This document shows positions 9,401 to 17,495 of a stretch of DNA of 22,116 nt, one piece after another. Each line of letters starts with the position of its first letter. The stretch's first letter is position 1. The translations under genes and the position numbers were made by a program. Under the pieces are notes generated by a model. The model worked only from the letters and a program-made list of their open reading frames with translations, had not been told where the DNA came from and ran no database searches. This DNA is from an uncultured Sutterella sp. (GTDB lineage: Bacteria > Pseudomonadota > Gammaproteobacteria > Burkholderiales > Burkholderiaceae_F): the NCBI GenBank assembly GCA_905201055.1, contig CAJKMT010000022.1, positions 1-22,116 on the forward strand, given 5' to 3'.

Positions 9401-9926
9401 GAATCCGCTTTAATTCATCGTTATCGATGTGCTCGAGATGTTCGCGCAAAAACTCATCAATCACTTCACTTCTCAGATCGGCATCATCGCCGATCTCAAA
9501 ATCAAAGCCTTCGGAGCTGGAAAATTTATTTTCCTCGAGCATTCGTTGACAGAAACTGTGAATCGTGAAAATTGACGCATCGTCAAGACGGTCGATAGCA
9601 TCATGAAGCCCCTGCGGATCGATTCCTTTTTCCCGCCATTTTTTGATGAGTCCCAAAAGCGTATCGTCACAGTAGGACTCAGCGTTCTCACTGTCTTCAA
9701 GAGCTTGCTGAGTGCGCACCAAAAGGTCTCTGACGCGCATTTTTAATTCTGCTGCGGCTGCTTTGGTAAAGGTGACCAAAAGGAGCCGCTCGATCGCAAT
9801 CCTCTCTTCAACAATCAGTCTCAGAACGATATGAGTGAGCGAGTAGGTTTTCCCGGTTCCGGCACTCGCTTCAATAAGTCTTCGTCCGATAAGAGGGGAG
9901 AAGGCAATTTCAAAAACGGATCTCAT
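6447..9926 (-). CDS. recB: RecBCD enzyme subunit RecB (helicase-nuclease)
   Basis: A 1159-residue RecB, against about 1180 in E. coli. The SF1A helicase half has Walker A EASAGTGKT (19-27), motif Ia LLLVTFTKAAAAELKMR, SIFTIHSFCQRML, motif II GILIDEFQDTDPIQ (289-297), the QSIYRFRDAD and NVMTIHKSKGLEFPVVFL motifs, and RLAYVGMTRA. The C-terminal nuclease domain keeps its metal-binding and catalytic residues: GAIDL (Asp1033), FVLDWKG (Asp1046, Lys1048) and the SLQYLIYL motif (Gln1076, Tyr1080). It is therefore predicted to be both a 3'-5' motor and the Chi-regulated nuclease. Its start overlaps the recC stop by four bases (ATGA), indicating translational coupling. Confidence 0.97.
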   Translation of the reverse strand: MRSVFEIAFSPLIGRRLIEASAGTGKTYSLTHIVLRLIVEERIAIERLLLVTFTKAAAAELKMRVRDLLVRTQQALEDSENAESYCDDTLLGLIKKWREKGIDPQGLHDAIDRLDDASIFTIHSFCQRMLEENKFSSSEGFDFEIGDDADLRSEVIDEFLREHLEHIDNDELKRILIDKDPWDMILKTLTGTPEDADIALFENLLYVSNKTGKHDAKAGWMETPQQIETEEQFRKILERFIETTPALLKQKKRSAGIRSFNDLLLDMYRELGNEAFVKRVQSRYDGILIDEFQDTDPIQYAIFKRLFLMPDSKAKSVFFVGDPKQSIYRFRDADIDTYLAAQKDIGEICELKKNFRSCPTLLESINCFFTQSGEPFLDSGMSYSAIDAGGRKGPLLIKENGGFKALNTFEIWTKKESLFNPGGDRAQQVELVASEIAALLSGSVYKSETERLKPGDIAILVRNKTYVDLIKNALAKKGIRILFQDESNIFNTEEAREMLRIIEALESPRDVNALRQARATRLMGETINSIIPEGFENDSKEKVDDKAALKARELIEQAVKIWEKRGVSAAIAKIMRECRTQFRLLPIIDGERQLANYQHLIEILQEASSSLKGVSGLARWLAQQIKNPSDEDKYRLRLDSDADLVNVMTIHKSKGLEFPVVFLLFANQMEPKTPGDKYSQKRIFRETKNGRIKLTISFHKLYADVFKQLYHQEVLENLRLAYVGMTRASQRLVLPLCCYKNRQSLKVNSHAYAQILTGKLKSKPQDYEDVLNHLKEVCPEGFGIRTIDDSTRTLQWHESIGYERKENQESESLSAAPGRPILTSWFPTSYTAIARGAAETTEEETLIDEKEDSEDEDYASNIPAAEDRSVKASSELGIMDFERGLESGTFLHSLFEKIDFTVVKNASLGIPEAENNLNKILTRLMTPFQYHLQPYGVEGYLPVFNRLMKDVLCAKLVDKSVFGTTSDIRLCDLDPNRKTPEMSFTISIGTPSEGRVAVSAKNLSRLLAHFEPIYHIEIENDLVLKGYLTGAIDLTFELDGQYFVLDWKGTKLAQTPEGFTQERILEEINRHHYSLQYLIYLVALRRHLRLCGIDNPDEKIAGAIYAFIRGIRRDDEKPYGVFTARVPSSVIACLDDFFEKGYHEGVVTAYAAASKEEGF

Positions 9927-12900
9927 CGGGCACCTCCGACAAGCAGTATTTCCAAAGTATTGTCAAAGTCTAGCATCGCCTGAGAGCGGTCTATATCATC
10001 ATTTTTTTGAGGGTAAATCATATCGGGTTCGATCATGATTGCCGCATACTTAAAAAGTTCATCGGTTATTATGCAGGCACTGTCATAATCATTGCCTCGC
10101 CACATCACCGGTTCGAGATTATTCGGAAAGGCAGAGGTCACAAGACAGCCTCGGCTGATGACTTCACGCATGAGAGCGGTCATGCGCTGCACAAAATTAA
10201 GTCCTCGTATTTTCCCGATTGCCTTATAAATTTTTACCGAATTGTTTTCTAAAAGATCAATAACGATCAGGTTAGCCTCAAGTCCGCAGGCATTGACGGC
10301 AGCTGCTTTCACAAAAGCCTGTGAGAGCGCAGTTTTTGATGAGGCCACTTCAAGCAGGTAGGGTTTGCCGTTTTCAATACTGTCTGACCATAAGACTTCT
10401 TCAGACGCTTTATTCTTTTTAAGATGAAAGCGCAGCACTTCAATGCCATCTGCCTGAAGTGTTTCAAATAACCCGCTATTGCCCAAATCCAACAGAAGGT
10501 TTTCTTTTTGGGAATCGGCGAGCGACTGTATTTCTTTTTTCAGGGAGTAGCCTTTTGAAATTTGCCGCACATCCTCTTCATACTGCAAAAGCCGAATGCT
10601 TTCGGTGCCCTTGGTGGGATCAAGGCTCACTCGCCGAAGAATATCGTCAACGGTTTTACCTTCTTGCAGCATTGCCCAAACCTGTGTGCGAAGAATGTGC
10701 ATTTCAAGAGAGTCTTTATCGCTGATGATAGGGAGTGTGTCAGCAACCGAATTGTCATAATCTCTGAAACCGAGCCGCCCCTGAAGCCACTGCATCCGCC
10801 CTTTGACAAAAGCCAGCAACTCCTCAAGATAAAGCGTTTCAGAAAAAAGCGCTTTATTAACGGGACCTGTAAGCATCATCGGCTCCGGGTCACTGTAGTG
10901 AGTCGATTGAGCAATTCGGAGCGCCTCAAGTGTCTCGGTCATGAAGCTCTTCCAACCGCGCGTCGGTGTGGTTTTGAAATTCTCAGGTGATGTGTCCGTT
11001 AAAGTAATATCGACTGTCAGGCTACCTGACATGCGTTGTTTGGCTTCAAGCGTTGTTTGTTCTTCGGAGGCCTCAGCGTTTTGCGTCAAAAAATCCAGTA
11101 AATCCACAACCACGGGAGACGGATTTTGCGGAGTCTTTTTATTGCTGCCCACACAATAAGAGCAAACAAAACGCTCGCGTGCTGATAAAAAGAGGTCTAG
11201 GAATACGTTTCGGTTATCCGACCGACTGTCTCGGTCATTTTGGCGTTTGAGGGAATCAGCGCCCATGAGGTCAAATTCCTCAAAACGTTGGTTACCGGGG
11301 AACCCTGAATTTTCACCCAAGCCGAGAGCAATAATGACCTTAAAAGGCAGCCCCCTGAATGTGCTCATCGGAGCCAGGGTGATGCGCCCCACGGCGGGAT
11401 TTCTGTCCGAGGGCTCACCGATTCGCTCTTCGAGTGCACGCCAGTACACGTAAAGCGGCATCGTGATCGGTTCAGGAACGGTGGTAAGGGTAAATTCCTG
11501 ACTGCGAAGCACGCCTCGAATGCTCATGAGCGCCATTCGGTCAATCTTTTTGGCGAAGAAATCATCCAAAAGCGCATAAGCCCACAGGGATAAATCAGCC
11601 GGCAGTGCCTCTTCACCGAGTTTTCTCATGCGGACAAACGCATTTTTGAGTTTTTCTGTCAAAAGACAGAGTTTGAGAAATAAATCCTGGTGTTCGGCAA
11701 TGTCGGCAAAGCTGTCGGCTCCGTGCTGAACGGGCAAAATGTCGGCCGAGCACTCAAAAGTGCCTTCTTTGAAAACGTATCCCCAACTTAAGCGTTCAAT
11801 GGCACGCTCCAGCGTTCCGTCCTCAGCTTCTCGGATTAAATCTTCATTTGCCTGCGGGTGAGTGGCAATGAAATGTTCGGTGTTAAGAGCGTCTCTGAAA
11901 CCTGCGGCTAAGAGCCAGTCATGAATGATATTGAGGTCGCTCAGATCAAGTTCGAGAGCTTCTCCCACTGTGGGCAATTCAAGCCACGCATTCAGTGCGC
12001 GAAGACTCATCGAATTCATGAGCAGTTTGCCTAAATCAACAAGAGATCGGGCACTCATATTGGCGTCAACCGAAGCTTTGCCGAAAATCTGATAGTCCAT
12101 TCGGTACTGAGGGGGCAGAGCCTGCATGCAGGCTTCAAACACCGGTGCCGTTTTTTCAATTTCAGGCGTTACGATCAAAACGTCTTCGGGTTTGAGTGCC
12201 AAAGTCTTGTCGGCAAAATAGTCCTGAATCATATTGATCGCGTTTTGGACTTCGCGCGTCAGAGTCGGTGCCTTTATTAACCGAATCGATCGGTCGTCAG
12301 GCGAAAAATCGCAGGGTAATTCAAGAGACGAATTTTGCAAAATAGCTCTTTGGGCGGTATGCAGGAGACACGAGTCGTCCTGAACCAGATCAAGCCGCTC
12401 AGTTTCACTCTGAGTCCATATATCGAGATTTTGCAGCGGAGCCTTCGTGAGATCGGGAAGCATTTGCGGACGGTGGTCGCTGTTGTCGGCTTCGTCCGGT
12501 GTGAAGGTCCAGAAGCGATTGATCATTGCTCGGGTTGAGGCGGCATTTTTGCGAAGATAGTTCAGTGCGGTGTCACGCTCGTCATCGCTGTCAGCGAAAG
12601 AGTCAAACCAATACTCCACGCACGGATTGAGCATATAAACGTACACTTTGTGCCCGTGCTCAGACAAAAGCTTGATGACTGGCAGCATCAGAGGGGAAAT
12701 GCCTGTAGGTTCAAAAAAGTGCAGGGTCTCCGGTTCGTTTGCAAATTTAATTTCCAGCGATTCGGGATTCGCGTAAAGCTTCAAAGTCTCGCGCCCGGCC
12801 CAAACTTTGGTTTCCGCGAGCTTTTCCCAAATGGCTTTTTGCCAGCCGAAGTCAGGGTGAGCCAAGAGAGACTTCTTTTCTTTCTCAAGGAGCGCAGTAT

Positions 12901-13393
12901 TTAGCTCATCGTAAACCGTTTGGGTTTTCTCATTTCCGAGTCCCATCCACTCGGCAACCCAGTCAAAACGGTAGTTGACGTATTTATTAAAGACCGTGGC
13001 GATTTTGGCCGAGAGTTCGTAGCGGGCAAGCGCTTTTTCGCGGGCTGTCGTGCGGTGACTGAAAAAAGTTCTCAGGCGCTCGTATCTGTCAATAAACTCA
13101 TCGGTTAAAACCGTCCATATCACCCACAGAAAGTCCTGTGCCTGATCGGGGTTGCCTACGCCAATGCCCGCATAATTGTGAAACCACGATTGAGTTGTCC
13201 AAAAATCGATGCCCGAACAGATGCCGTTGACCTGAGCCAGGTGCTGACGCAGGCGGTTATTGATGGCGCCGGTTGAGGAAATGATGCGTACACGCTCAAA
13301 AGGGTTGGCTGAGGCTTTTTTGTCCGTCGTGACTTCTGCGGTAAGGTATGCCTCAAGAATCTCGTAGGCGTTGCTGTAAACGGTCTTAAGCAT
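9923..13393 (-). CDS. recC: RecBCD enzyme subunit RecC (Chi recognition subunit)
   Basis: A 1156-residue protein, similar to E. coli RecC (1122). The N-terminus MLKTVYSNAYEILEAYL and the following STGAINNRLRQHLAQ...GIDFWTTQSWF match the RecC opening. RecC has a degenerate helicase fold with no intact Walker A, and none is found here. It splits the strands, scans for Chi and scaffolds RecB and RecD. GRITLAPMSTFRGLPFKVIIALGLGENSGFPG, in the second half, is a characteristic RecC block. The start at 13393 is 15 bases after the WYL gene stop with AAAGGA upstream; another ATG lies 8 bases earlier but is out of frame. The Chi sequence it recognises cannot be predicted. Confidence 0.95.
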   Translation of the reverse strand: MLKTVYSNAYEILEAYLTAEVTTDKKASANPFERVRIISSTGAINNRLRQHLAQVNGICSGIDFWTTQSWFHNYAGIGVGNPDQAQDFLWVIWTVLTDEFIDRYERLRTFFSHRTTAREKALARYELSAKIATVFNKYVNYRFDWVAEWMGLGNEKTQTVYDELNTALLEKEKKSLLAHPDFGWQKAIWEKLAETKVWAGRETLKLYANPESLEIKFANEPETLHFFEPTGISPLMLPVIKLLSEHGHKVYVYMLNPCVEYWFDSFADSDDERDTALNYLRKNAASTRAMINRFWTFTPDEADNSDHRPQMLPDLTKAPLQNLDIWTQSETERLDLVQDDSCLLHTAQRAILQNSSLELPCDFSPDDRSIRLIKAPTLTREVQNAINMIQDYFADKTLALKPEDVLIVTPEIEKTAPVFEACMQALPPQYRMDYQIFGKASVDANMSARSLVDLGKLLMNSMSLRALNAWLELPTVGEALELDLSDLNIIHDWLLAAGFRDALNTEHFIATHPQANEDLIREAEDGTLERAIERLSWGYVFKEGTFECSADILPVQHGADSFADIAEHQDLFLKLCLLTEKLKNAFVRMRKLGEEALPADLSLWAYALLDDFFAKKIDRMALMSIRGVLRSQEFTLTTVPEPITMPLYVYWRALEERIGEPSDRNPAVGRITLAPMSTFRGLPFKVIIALGLGENSGFPGNQRFEEFDLMGADSLKRQNDRDSRSDNRNVFLDLFLSARERFVCSYCVGSNKKTPQNPSPVVVDLLDFLTQNAEASEEQTTLEAKQRMSGSLTVDITLTDTSPENFKTTPTRGWKSFMTETLEALRIAQSTHYSDPEPMMLTGPVNKALFSETLYLEELLAFVKGRMQWLQGRLGFRDYDNSVADTLPIISDKDSLEMHILRTQVWAMLQEGKTVDDILRRVSLDPTKGTESIRLLQYEEDVRQISKGYSLKKEIQSLADSQKENLLLDLGNSGLFETLQADGIEVLRFHLKKNKASEEVLWSDSIENGKPYLLEVASSKTALSQAFVKAAAVNACGLEANLIVIDLLENNSVKIYKAIGKIRGLNFVQRMTALMREVISRGCLVTSAFPNNLEPVMWRGNDYDSACIITDELFKYAAIMIEPDMIYPQKNDDIDRSQAMLDFDNTLEILLVGGAR

Positions 13394-13408
13394 CTCGACA
13401 TTTATCCT

Positions 13409-14398
13409 TTATTGAGCGGCCGGTTCCTTTTCTACCCGAACGATGCCGGCTTTTTCCTTCCAGGTGTTGATCCACCCGGTCAAAAGCAGCGTGTCTTCAA
13501 TGACGACCGTGAGAACATAATGACCGTTATCGAGTTTTTCAATCTTCTGAGTCCTGTTAAAAGGTGCCTCGGATAAATTCAGAGCGGTTGCTTCACTCGT
13601 AAATTCAAGAGTCAGTTTGACGATGGGCGTCGCCTCGTTTGTGTAATTGAAGTGATGTTCTCTGACATACGTCTTGATGTCAAAGTCTCTTTCTTTCTGT
13701 GCGGGTTCATTCAAAAGTTCCGCATCGGTGATACGGTGAAGCGCCAAATGGCGGATATCGGTATAGCCGTCAAAGCGGCAGACAAGATATAGACGGATAT
13801 CCTGCTGGACTAGCCCCATCGGGGAAATGGTTTTTGTTTTCTCGTGCCCCTCGGTATTGTGATAGGTGACTTTGAGTTTTTGGTTGTTAAAAAGGGCGTT
13901 TGAGACTTCTTCAAAGATTCTGGGTTTAATGTTGGGCGGAATCTGAGGCAGGCTGTTAGAGACAACCGCCACTTTGTTGAGCCATTCATTTTCTTTGGTG
14001 ACACGCCCCGGTACATCATCGAGAACCTGTTTGGCCGCTTCAAAAAAAGGTTCCATGGCACGGTTGAGTTTGCCCGGAAGCTGATATTTGAGGTTGGCTT
14101 CCACCAGGCGCATCATGAGTGCCTCCTGAGGGGACAGTTTTGTAAAGGGGAAGGGGGAGGAGTCTGTTCCCATCCGATAGCTATAGGGCTTACTACGGTC
14201 GTCGCGCTCAAGCGGCAAATTGCCCGATTCATAGAGCTGCTTGAGATAGCGCTGCAGGGTGAGAATCTGCACTTCGATCCCCGATGCACGGAGACTGTTT
14301 TGGATTTCCATTGTGGAAATGAAACGATGGCGCGGAATGCGGCGAATCACTTCCAAATAAAGCATTGCTTGATTGATTGCGTTCATTTGTCTTGCCAT
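13409..14398 (-). CDS. WYL-domain transcriptional regulator heading the recCBD operon
   Basis: A 329-residue regulator. Residues 1 to about 75 form a winged helix-turn-helix (FISTMEIQNSLRASGIEVQILTLQRYLKQLYESGNL). The central part, about 165-250, is a WYL domain with SPMGLVQQDIRLYLVCRFDGYTDIRHLALHRI; the name-giving Trp is Leu in this protein. The C-terminus resembles the WCX extension, with LTLEFTSEATALNLSEAPF...VVIEDTLLLTGWI. WYL proteins sense nucleic acids or small ligands; DriD of Caulobacter responds to ssDNA and PafBC of mycobacteria to DNA damage. The gene is 15 bases upstream of recC in the same transcript. I infer that it autoregulates the operon in response to DNA damage or phage, but no operator was identified. 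A GGAG site lies upstream of the start. Confidence 0.85.
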   Translation of the reverse strand: MARQMNAINQAMLYLEVIRRIPRHRFISTMEIQNSLRASGIEVQILTLQRYLKQLYESGNLPLERDDRSKPYSYRMGTDSSPFPFTKLSPQEALMMRLVEANLKYQLPGKLNRAMEPFFEAAKQVLDDVPGRVTKENEWLNKVAVVSNSLPQIPPNIKPRIFEEVSNALFNNQKLKVTYHNTEGHEKTKTISPMGLVQQDIRLYLVCRFDGYTDIRHLALHRITDAELLNEPAQKERDFDIKTYVREHHFNYTNEATPIVKLTLEFTSEATALNLSEAPFNRTQKIEKLDNGHYVLTVVIEDTLLLTGWINTWKEKAGIVRVEKEPAAQ

Positions 14399-14429
14399 TT
14401 GAGTTTCTCTCCGTTTAATTGTTCCAAGT

Positions 14430-14435
14430 ATTCTA
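14430..14435 (-). promoter_or_regulatory. candidate -10 box for the WYL-recCBD operon
   Basis: TAGAAT on the minus strand (five of six matches to TATAAT) lies 32 bases upstream of the WYL gene start in the 161-base divergent region. No convincing -35 is present at 16-18 bases, so activation by a regulator is possible. On the other strand TACAAT at 14518-14523 is a similar weak candidate for the ZIP gene. Confidence 0.3.
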
Positions 14436-14559
14436 TCAATTTAAGAAGGAGCCAATTTATCGCGCAGCACGGAACATGTATTTTTTTGTTTTTGCTCCAC
14501 GGATGATCTTTTGCGGCTACAATTTTCGGCGTTGTTGAGATTAAGGAAAGCAGTTTGAA

Positions 14560-15366
14560 ATGGATTCAGCAGACATACTGACAATGATGGGATGGGCAGC
14601 GGGCGGCACCGGGTTCACGTTCATGATGACGGCAGTGGGCGCGGCAAGCGTATTCTTTTTCCGAAAAACCGTCTCAGAAAATGTCCACCGCATGGCTTTG
14701 GGACTTGCTGCGGGCATTATGATCGCCGCCTCAGTCTGGAGTCTTTTGATTCCTGCGATGGAAGCCGCTCATGAGGCCGGTGGCACCGAGTGGCTGCCTG
14801 CGGCCGGCGGCTTCATTTTGGGTGTTGCCTTCCTCTTGCTTTTGGATGAATTGATGCCGCACCTGCACCCCGGCTCTGATCATCCTGAGGGACCGAAGTC
14901 CGGACTCTCTCGTGCTTCACTTTTATTTTTTGCTGTCACGCTTCACAACATTCCTGAAGGCATGAGTGTGGGCTTACTTTTTGTAGTGGCGGGGCAAACG
15001 GGCGATCCTGTCGCTTTATCGGCGGCTTTTGCTTTGGCTCTCGGTATGGGTATCCAGAATGTGCCCGAAGGCGCCGCGGTGGCTTTGCCCTTAAGACAAG
15101 AGGGCTACAGCGCGAAAAAAGCGTTTGCGTTCGGTGCCCTGTCCGGTCTAGCTGAACCCGTGTTCGGTATTTTGGTGGTTTTGTGTGCCTCGTGGATTAC
15201 GCCTTTTATGCCGTGGCTTTTGGCTTTCAGTGCGGGCGCCATGATGTACGTGGTCGTTGAAGAGCTGATACCTGAGGCGCATCTTGGCGAGCACTCTAAT
15301 ATCGGTACGTTAAGTGTGATGGCAGGCTTTGTGTTGATGATGACTCTTGACTGCGCTTTGGGTTAA
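14560..15366 (+). CDS. ZIP-family divalent metal transporter (GufA/ZupT type)
   Basis: A 268-residue inner-membrane protein with about eight predicted helices. It carries the ZIP metal-site motifs VTLHNIPEGMSVG (HNIPEG 129-134) and GIQNVPEGAAVALPL (QNVPEG 166-171) in adjacent helices, plus EELIPEAHLGEHS (from residue 234). The loop PHLHPGSDHPEGP between the third and fourth helices is histidine-rich, as is usual for a cytoplasmic metal-binding loop. Members move Zn2+, Fe2+, Mn2+ or other divalent ions into the cytoplasm; the exact metal is not readable here. An AAGGAAA ribosome-binding site lies upstream. The gene is divergent from the WYL-recCBD operon and convergent with the VOC gene, with only 33 bases between their stops and no clear hairpin there. 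Confidence 0.92.
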   Translation: MDSADILTMMGWAAGGTGFTFMMTAVGAASVFFFRKTVSENVHRMALGLAAGIMIAASVWSLLIPAMEAAHEAGGTEWLPAAGGFILGVAFLLLLDELMPHLHPGSDHPEGPKSGLSRASLLFFAVTLHNIPEGMSVGLLFVVAGQTGDPVALSAAFALALGMGIQNVPEGAAVALPLRQEGYSAKKAFAFGALSGLAEPVFGILVVLCASWITPFMPWLLAFSAGAMMYVVVEELIPEAHLGEHSNIGTLSVMAGFVLMMTLDCALG

Positions 15367-15399
15367 TCTAGGACTTTTTCGACGCCTTAACCAAAAGCA

Positions 15400-15795
15400 T
15401 CATTTTTCAAGCGAGGAGATTTCAATGAGGTTGCCGTCCGGATCGCGGATATAAAAGGATGTGATAGGACCTGCGGCACCGGTACGACCCACCGGACCCA
15501 ATTCGATTTCAATATTTTGGCTCAATAGATAATTTTGTATTTCACCGACACTTGAGTCAGTCAGAAGACAAAAATCAGCGCTTCCGGACGTGGGAACCGA
15601 CGCATGAGGCACAATCGGGCTGTCAGCCTGATGCAAATTGATTTTTGAAGAGCCGATTTGTACGGCAAACCGGTTATCTCCGAAAGTGATTATCGGACAA
15701 CCTAAAGTATCCCGATAAAACCTGACAGATTTTTCGATATTCCGTACGGTCAAAACAAAATGATCAATTGCGGTTAATGAAAATTTTGAACTCAT
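15400..15795 (-). CDS. VOC-superfamily (glyoxalase/dioxygenase-like) protein
   Basis: A 131-residue two-module VOC protein. The first beta-alpha-beta unit opens with TAIDHFVLTVRNIEKSVRFYRDTLGCPI, which carries the first metal-ligand His, and the second ends with SFYIRDPDGNLIEISS, which carries the final Glu ligand. KINLHQ supplies another likely ligand in the middle. It resembles small single-domain VOC proteins often annotated as glyoxalase/bleomycin-resistance or dioxygenase relatives; the substrate is unknown. I chose the start at 15795 because the frame upstream (to 15882) would overlap the phoH stop and run through a terminator hairpin, and because AAGGGG lies 9 bases upstream of this ATG. 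That ribosome-binding site is part of the hairpin at 15804-15827. Confidence 0.85.
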   Translation of the reverse strand: MSSKFSLTAIDHFVLTVRNIEKSVRFYRDTLGCPIITFGDNRFAVQIGSSKINLHQADSPIVPHASVPTSGSADFCLLTDSSVGEIQNYLLSQNIEIELGPVGRTGAAGPITSFYIRDPDGNLIEISSLEK

Positions 15796-15803
15796 AGACA
15801 AAA

Positions 15804-15827
15804 GCCCCTTGGTTTTAAGCAAGGGGC
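15804..15827 (-). terminator. hairpin terminator after phoH, overlapping the VOC ribosome-binding site
   Basis: An 8-bp perfect stem (GCCCCTTG / CAAGGGGC) with an 8-base loop is followed on the minus strand by TTTTG. It lies 9 bases after the phoH stop and 8 bases before the VOC start; its 3' arm contains the AAGGGG that the VOC gene would use for ribosome binding. Confidence 0.65.
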
Positions 15828-15835
15828 CCTGTTCT

Positions 15836-17479
15836 TTAAAGCGAATCGCTTGCAAAATCAGCCAGCCGGCTTCTTTCTCCACGCTGCAGCGTCACATGGC
15901 CGGAATGTTCCCACCCTTTGAAACGGTCAACCACATAGGTCAGCCCCGATGAACCTTCAGTTAAATAGGGGGTATCAATTTGGGCAATGTTGCCTAAGCA
16001 CACGATCTTTGTGCCGGGACCCGCACGGGTAATAAGCGTCTTCATCTGTTTGGGCGAGAGGTTTTGCGCTTCATCGATAATGACAAACTTATTGAGGAAG
16101 GTGCGGCCGCGCATAAAACTCATGCTTTTTACTTTAATGCGGCTGCGGATCAAGTCATTGGCGGCATGCCGGCTGCTCCAGTCGCTGCCCGACTCAATGT
16201 TGTTGAGCACTTCAAGGTTGTCTTCAAGCGCGCCCATCCAAGGCAGCATTTTTTCTTCTTCAGTGCCGGGCAAAAAGCCGATTTCTTCTCCAACGCTTAC
16301 TGTCGCGCGGGTAAAGATAATTTCCGAAAAGCGACGCATGTCAAGAGTTTGAGTAAGCGCGGCAGCCAAAGTAATAAGAGTTTTGCCGGTGCCCGCCTGA
16401 CCCAGGAGCGTGACAAAATCGATATCCGGGTTCATCAAAAGGTCAAGTGCGAAGCACTGTTCGCGGTTTCTCGCCGTAATGCCCCAAACGGAGTGCTTTG
16501 ACTGCATGTAGTCCCGAACAACGCAAAGGGTGGCGGTTTTCCCTTCAATCTTTTTGACCTGCGCCATAAAGGAGTTGTCAGGCAGGTAAATAAAGAGATT
16601 GGTGAACCATTCACGCACAAGGGGACCGGTCACTTTGTACCAAGTGCGGCCGTCTTCTTTCCAGCTTTGCATTTTCTTGCCGTGAGTTTCCCAGAAGTCT
16701 TCGGGCAGCTGCATGCGGCCGGAATAAAGCATTTCGGTGTCATCGAGCGTTTTGTCCGAGAAATAGTCTTCTGCGGCAAGCCCCATGGCGGTGGCTTTGA
16801 TGCGCATATTGATGTCTTTGGAGACAAGGACGACAGAGCGCTCTTTTTCCCTGTTTTGAAGTGCCTGCACAACAGCGAGAATCTGATTGTCGGCTTTGCC
16901 TTGAGGCAGCCCCTGGGGCAGTTGTGCATCAAGCGTTTGCGTCTGAAAGAACAGCTTGCCTTTGGCTTCAATATGCCCTAAAGCGGCCAATTCAATACCG
17001 TCGGTGATATTGCCCTGACTGTGTCCGAGCAGCTGATCGAGGTAGCGGGAGACCTGACGGGCATTGCGGGAGACGTCGCTCATGCCTTTTTTATGACCGT
17101 CCAATTCTTCAAGTGTCACCATCGGCAGAAACACGTCATGCTCTTCGAATTGAAAAAGCGATACGGGATCGTGCATGAGCACATTGGTATCGAGTACGAA
17201 AAGCTTTTTACCATGGGTTTTTGCCCGATAGCCTTTTCCTTTTTGTTTTTTGTGAAGTTCTGCTTTTTTCTCTAAAGAGAATTCATCATCCGTTGTTTTT
17301 ACAACGGCAGGCTGAGTTTTCACTTTGGGGGTTACTTTGCTTTTTGGCTTCACGCTTTTGGGCAAAGGAGATTGAGTTTCAGTTTTTTCAGAAGGCTTTT
17401 TCTCAACCGAACGGACACTGACGATATCTGAATCTTTCAACACTGTACCCATAGTTTTGGGCGGGGGAGGCAGGGGCAT
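15836..17479 (-). CDS. PIN-domain PhoH-family ATPase (PhoH2 type)
   Basis: A 547-residue fusion. A basic, low-complexity N-terminal tail of about 90 residues is followed by a PIN ribonuclease domain: LFVLDTNVLMHDP (Asp97), TLEELDGHKKG, KADNQILAVV and VLVSKDINMR give the acidic active-site cluster. Next comes a PhoH ATPase domain with Walker A LLGQAGTGKT (GQAGTGKT 360-367), Walker B FVIIDEAQNLSPKQMKTLITRAG, and an RGRTFLNKF segment. This architecture is known as PhoH2, an ATP-driven RNA-unwinding and cutting protein; in Mycobacterium it acts on RNA. I prefer the ATG at 17479, which has GGAG 4 bases upstream, over a TTG at 17491 that would overlap that site. It starts 16 bases after bcp, and the two are likely co-transcribed. 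Confidence 0.9.
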   Translation of the reverse strand: MPLPPPPKTMGTVLKDSDIVSVRSVEKKPSEKTETQSPLPKSVKPKSKVTPKVKTQPAVVKTTDDEFSLEKKAELHKKQKGKGYRAKTHGKKLFVLDTNVLMHDPVSLFQFEEHDVFLPMVTLEELDGHKKGMSDVSRNARQVSRYLDQLLGHSQGNITDGIELAALGHIEAKGKLFFQTQTLDAQLPQGLPQGKADNQILAVVQALQNREKERSVVLVSKDINMRIKATAMGLAAEDYFSDKTLDDTEMLYSGRMQLPEDFWETHGKKMQSWKEDGRTWYKVTGPLVREWFTNLFIYLPDNSFMAQVKKIEGKTATLCVVRDYMQSKHSVWGITARNREQCFALDLLMNPDIDFVTLLGQAGTGKTLITLAAALTQTLDMRRFSEIIFTRATVSVGEEIGFLPGTEEEKMLPWMGALEDNLEVLNNIESGSDWSSRHAANDLIRSRIKVKSMSFMRGRTFLNKFVIIDEAQNLSPKQMKTLITRAGPGTKIVCLGNIAQIDTPYLTEGSSGLTYVVDRFKGWEHSGHVTLQRGERSRLADFASDSL

Positions 17480-17495
17480 CCTTTTCTCCAAATAA

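Noticed and set aside
15796..15882. Longer VOC protein starting inside phoH
   Set aside because: It would read through the terminator hairpin and overlap phoH; the family N-terminus begins at the ATG at 15795.
17480..17491. TTG start for phoH at 17491
   Set aside because: The TTGGAG there is better read as the ribosome-binding site for the ATG at 17479.
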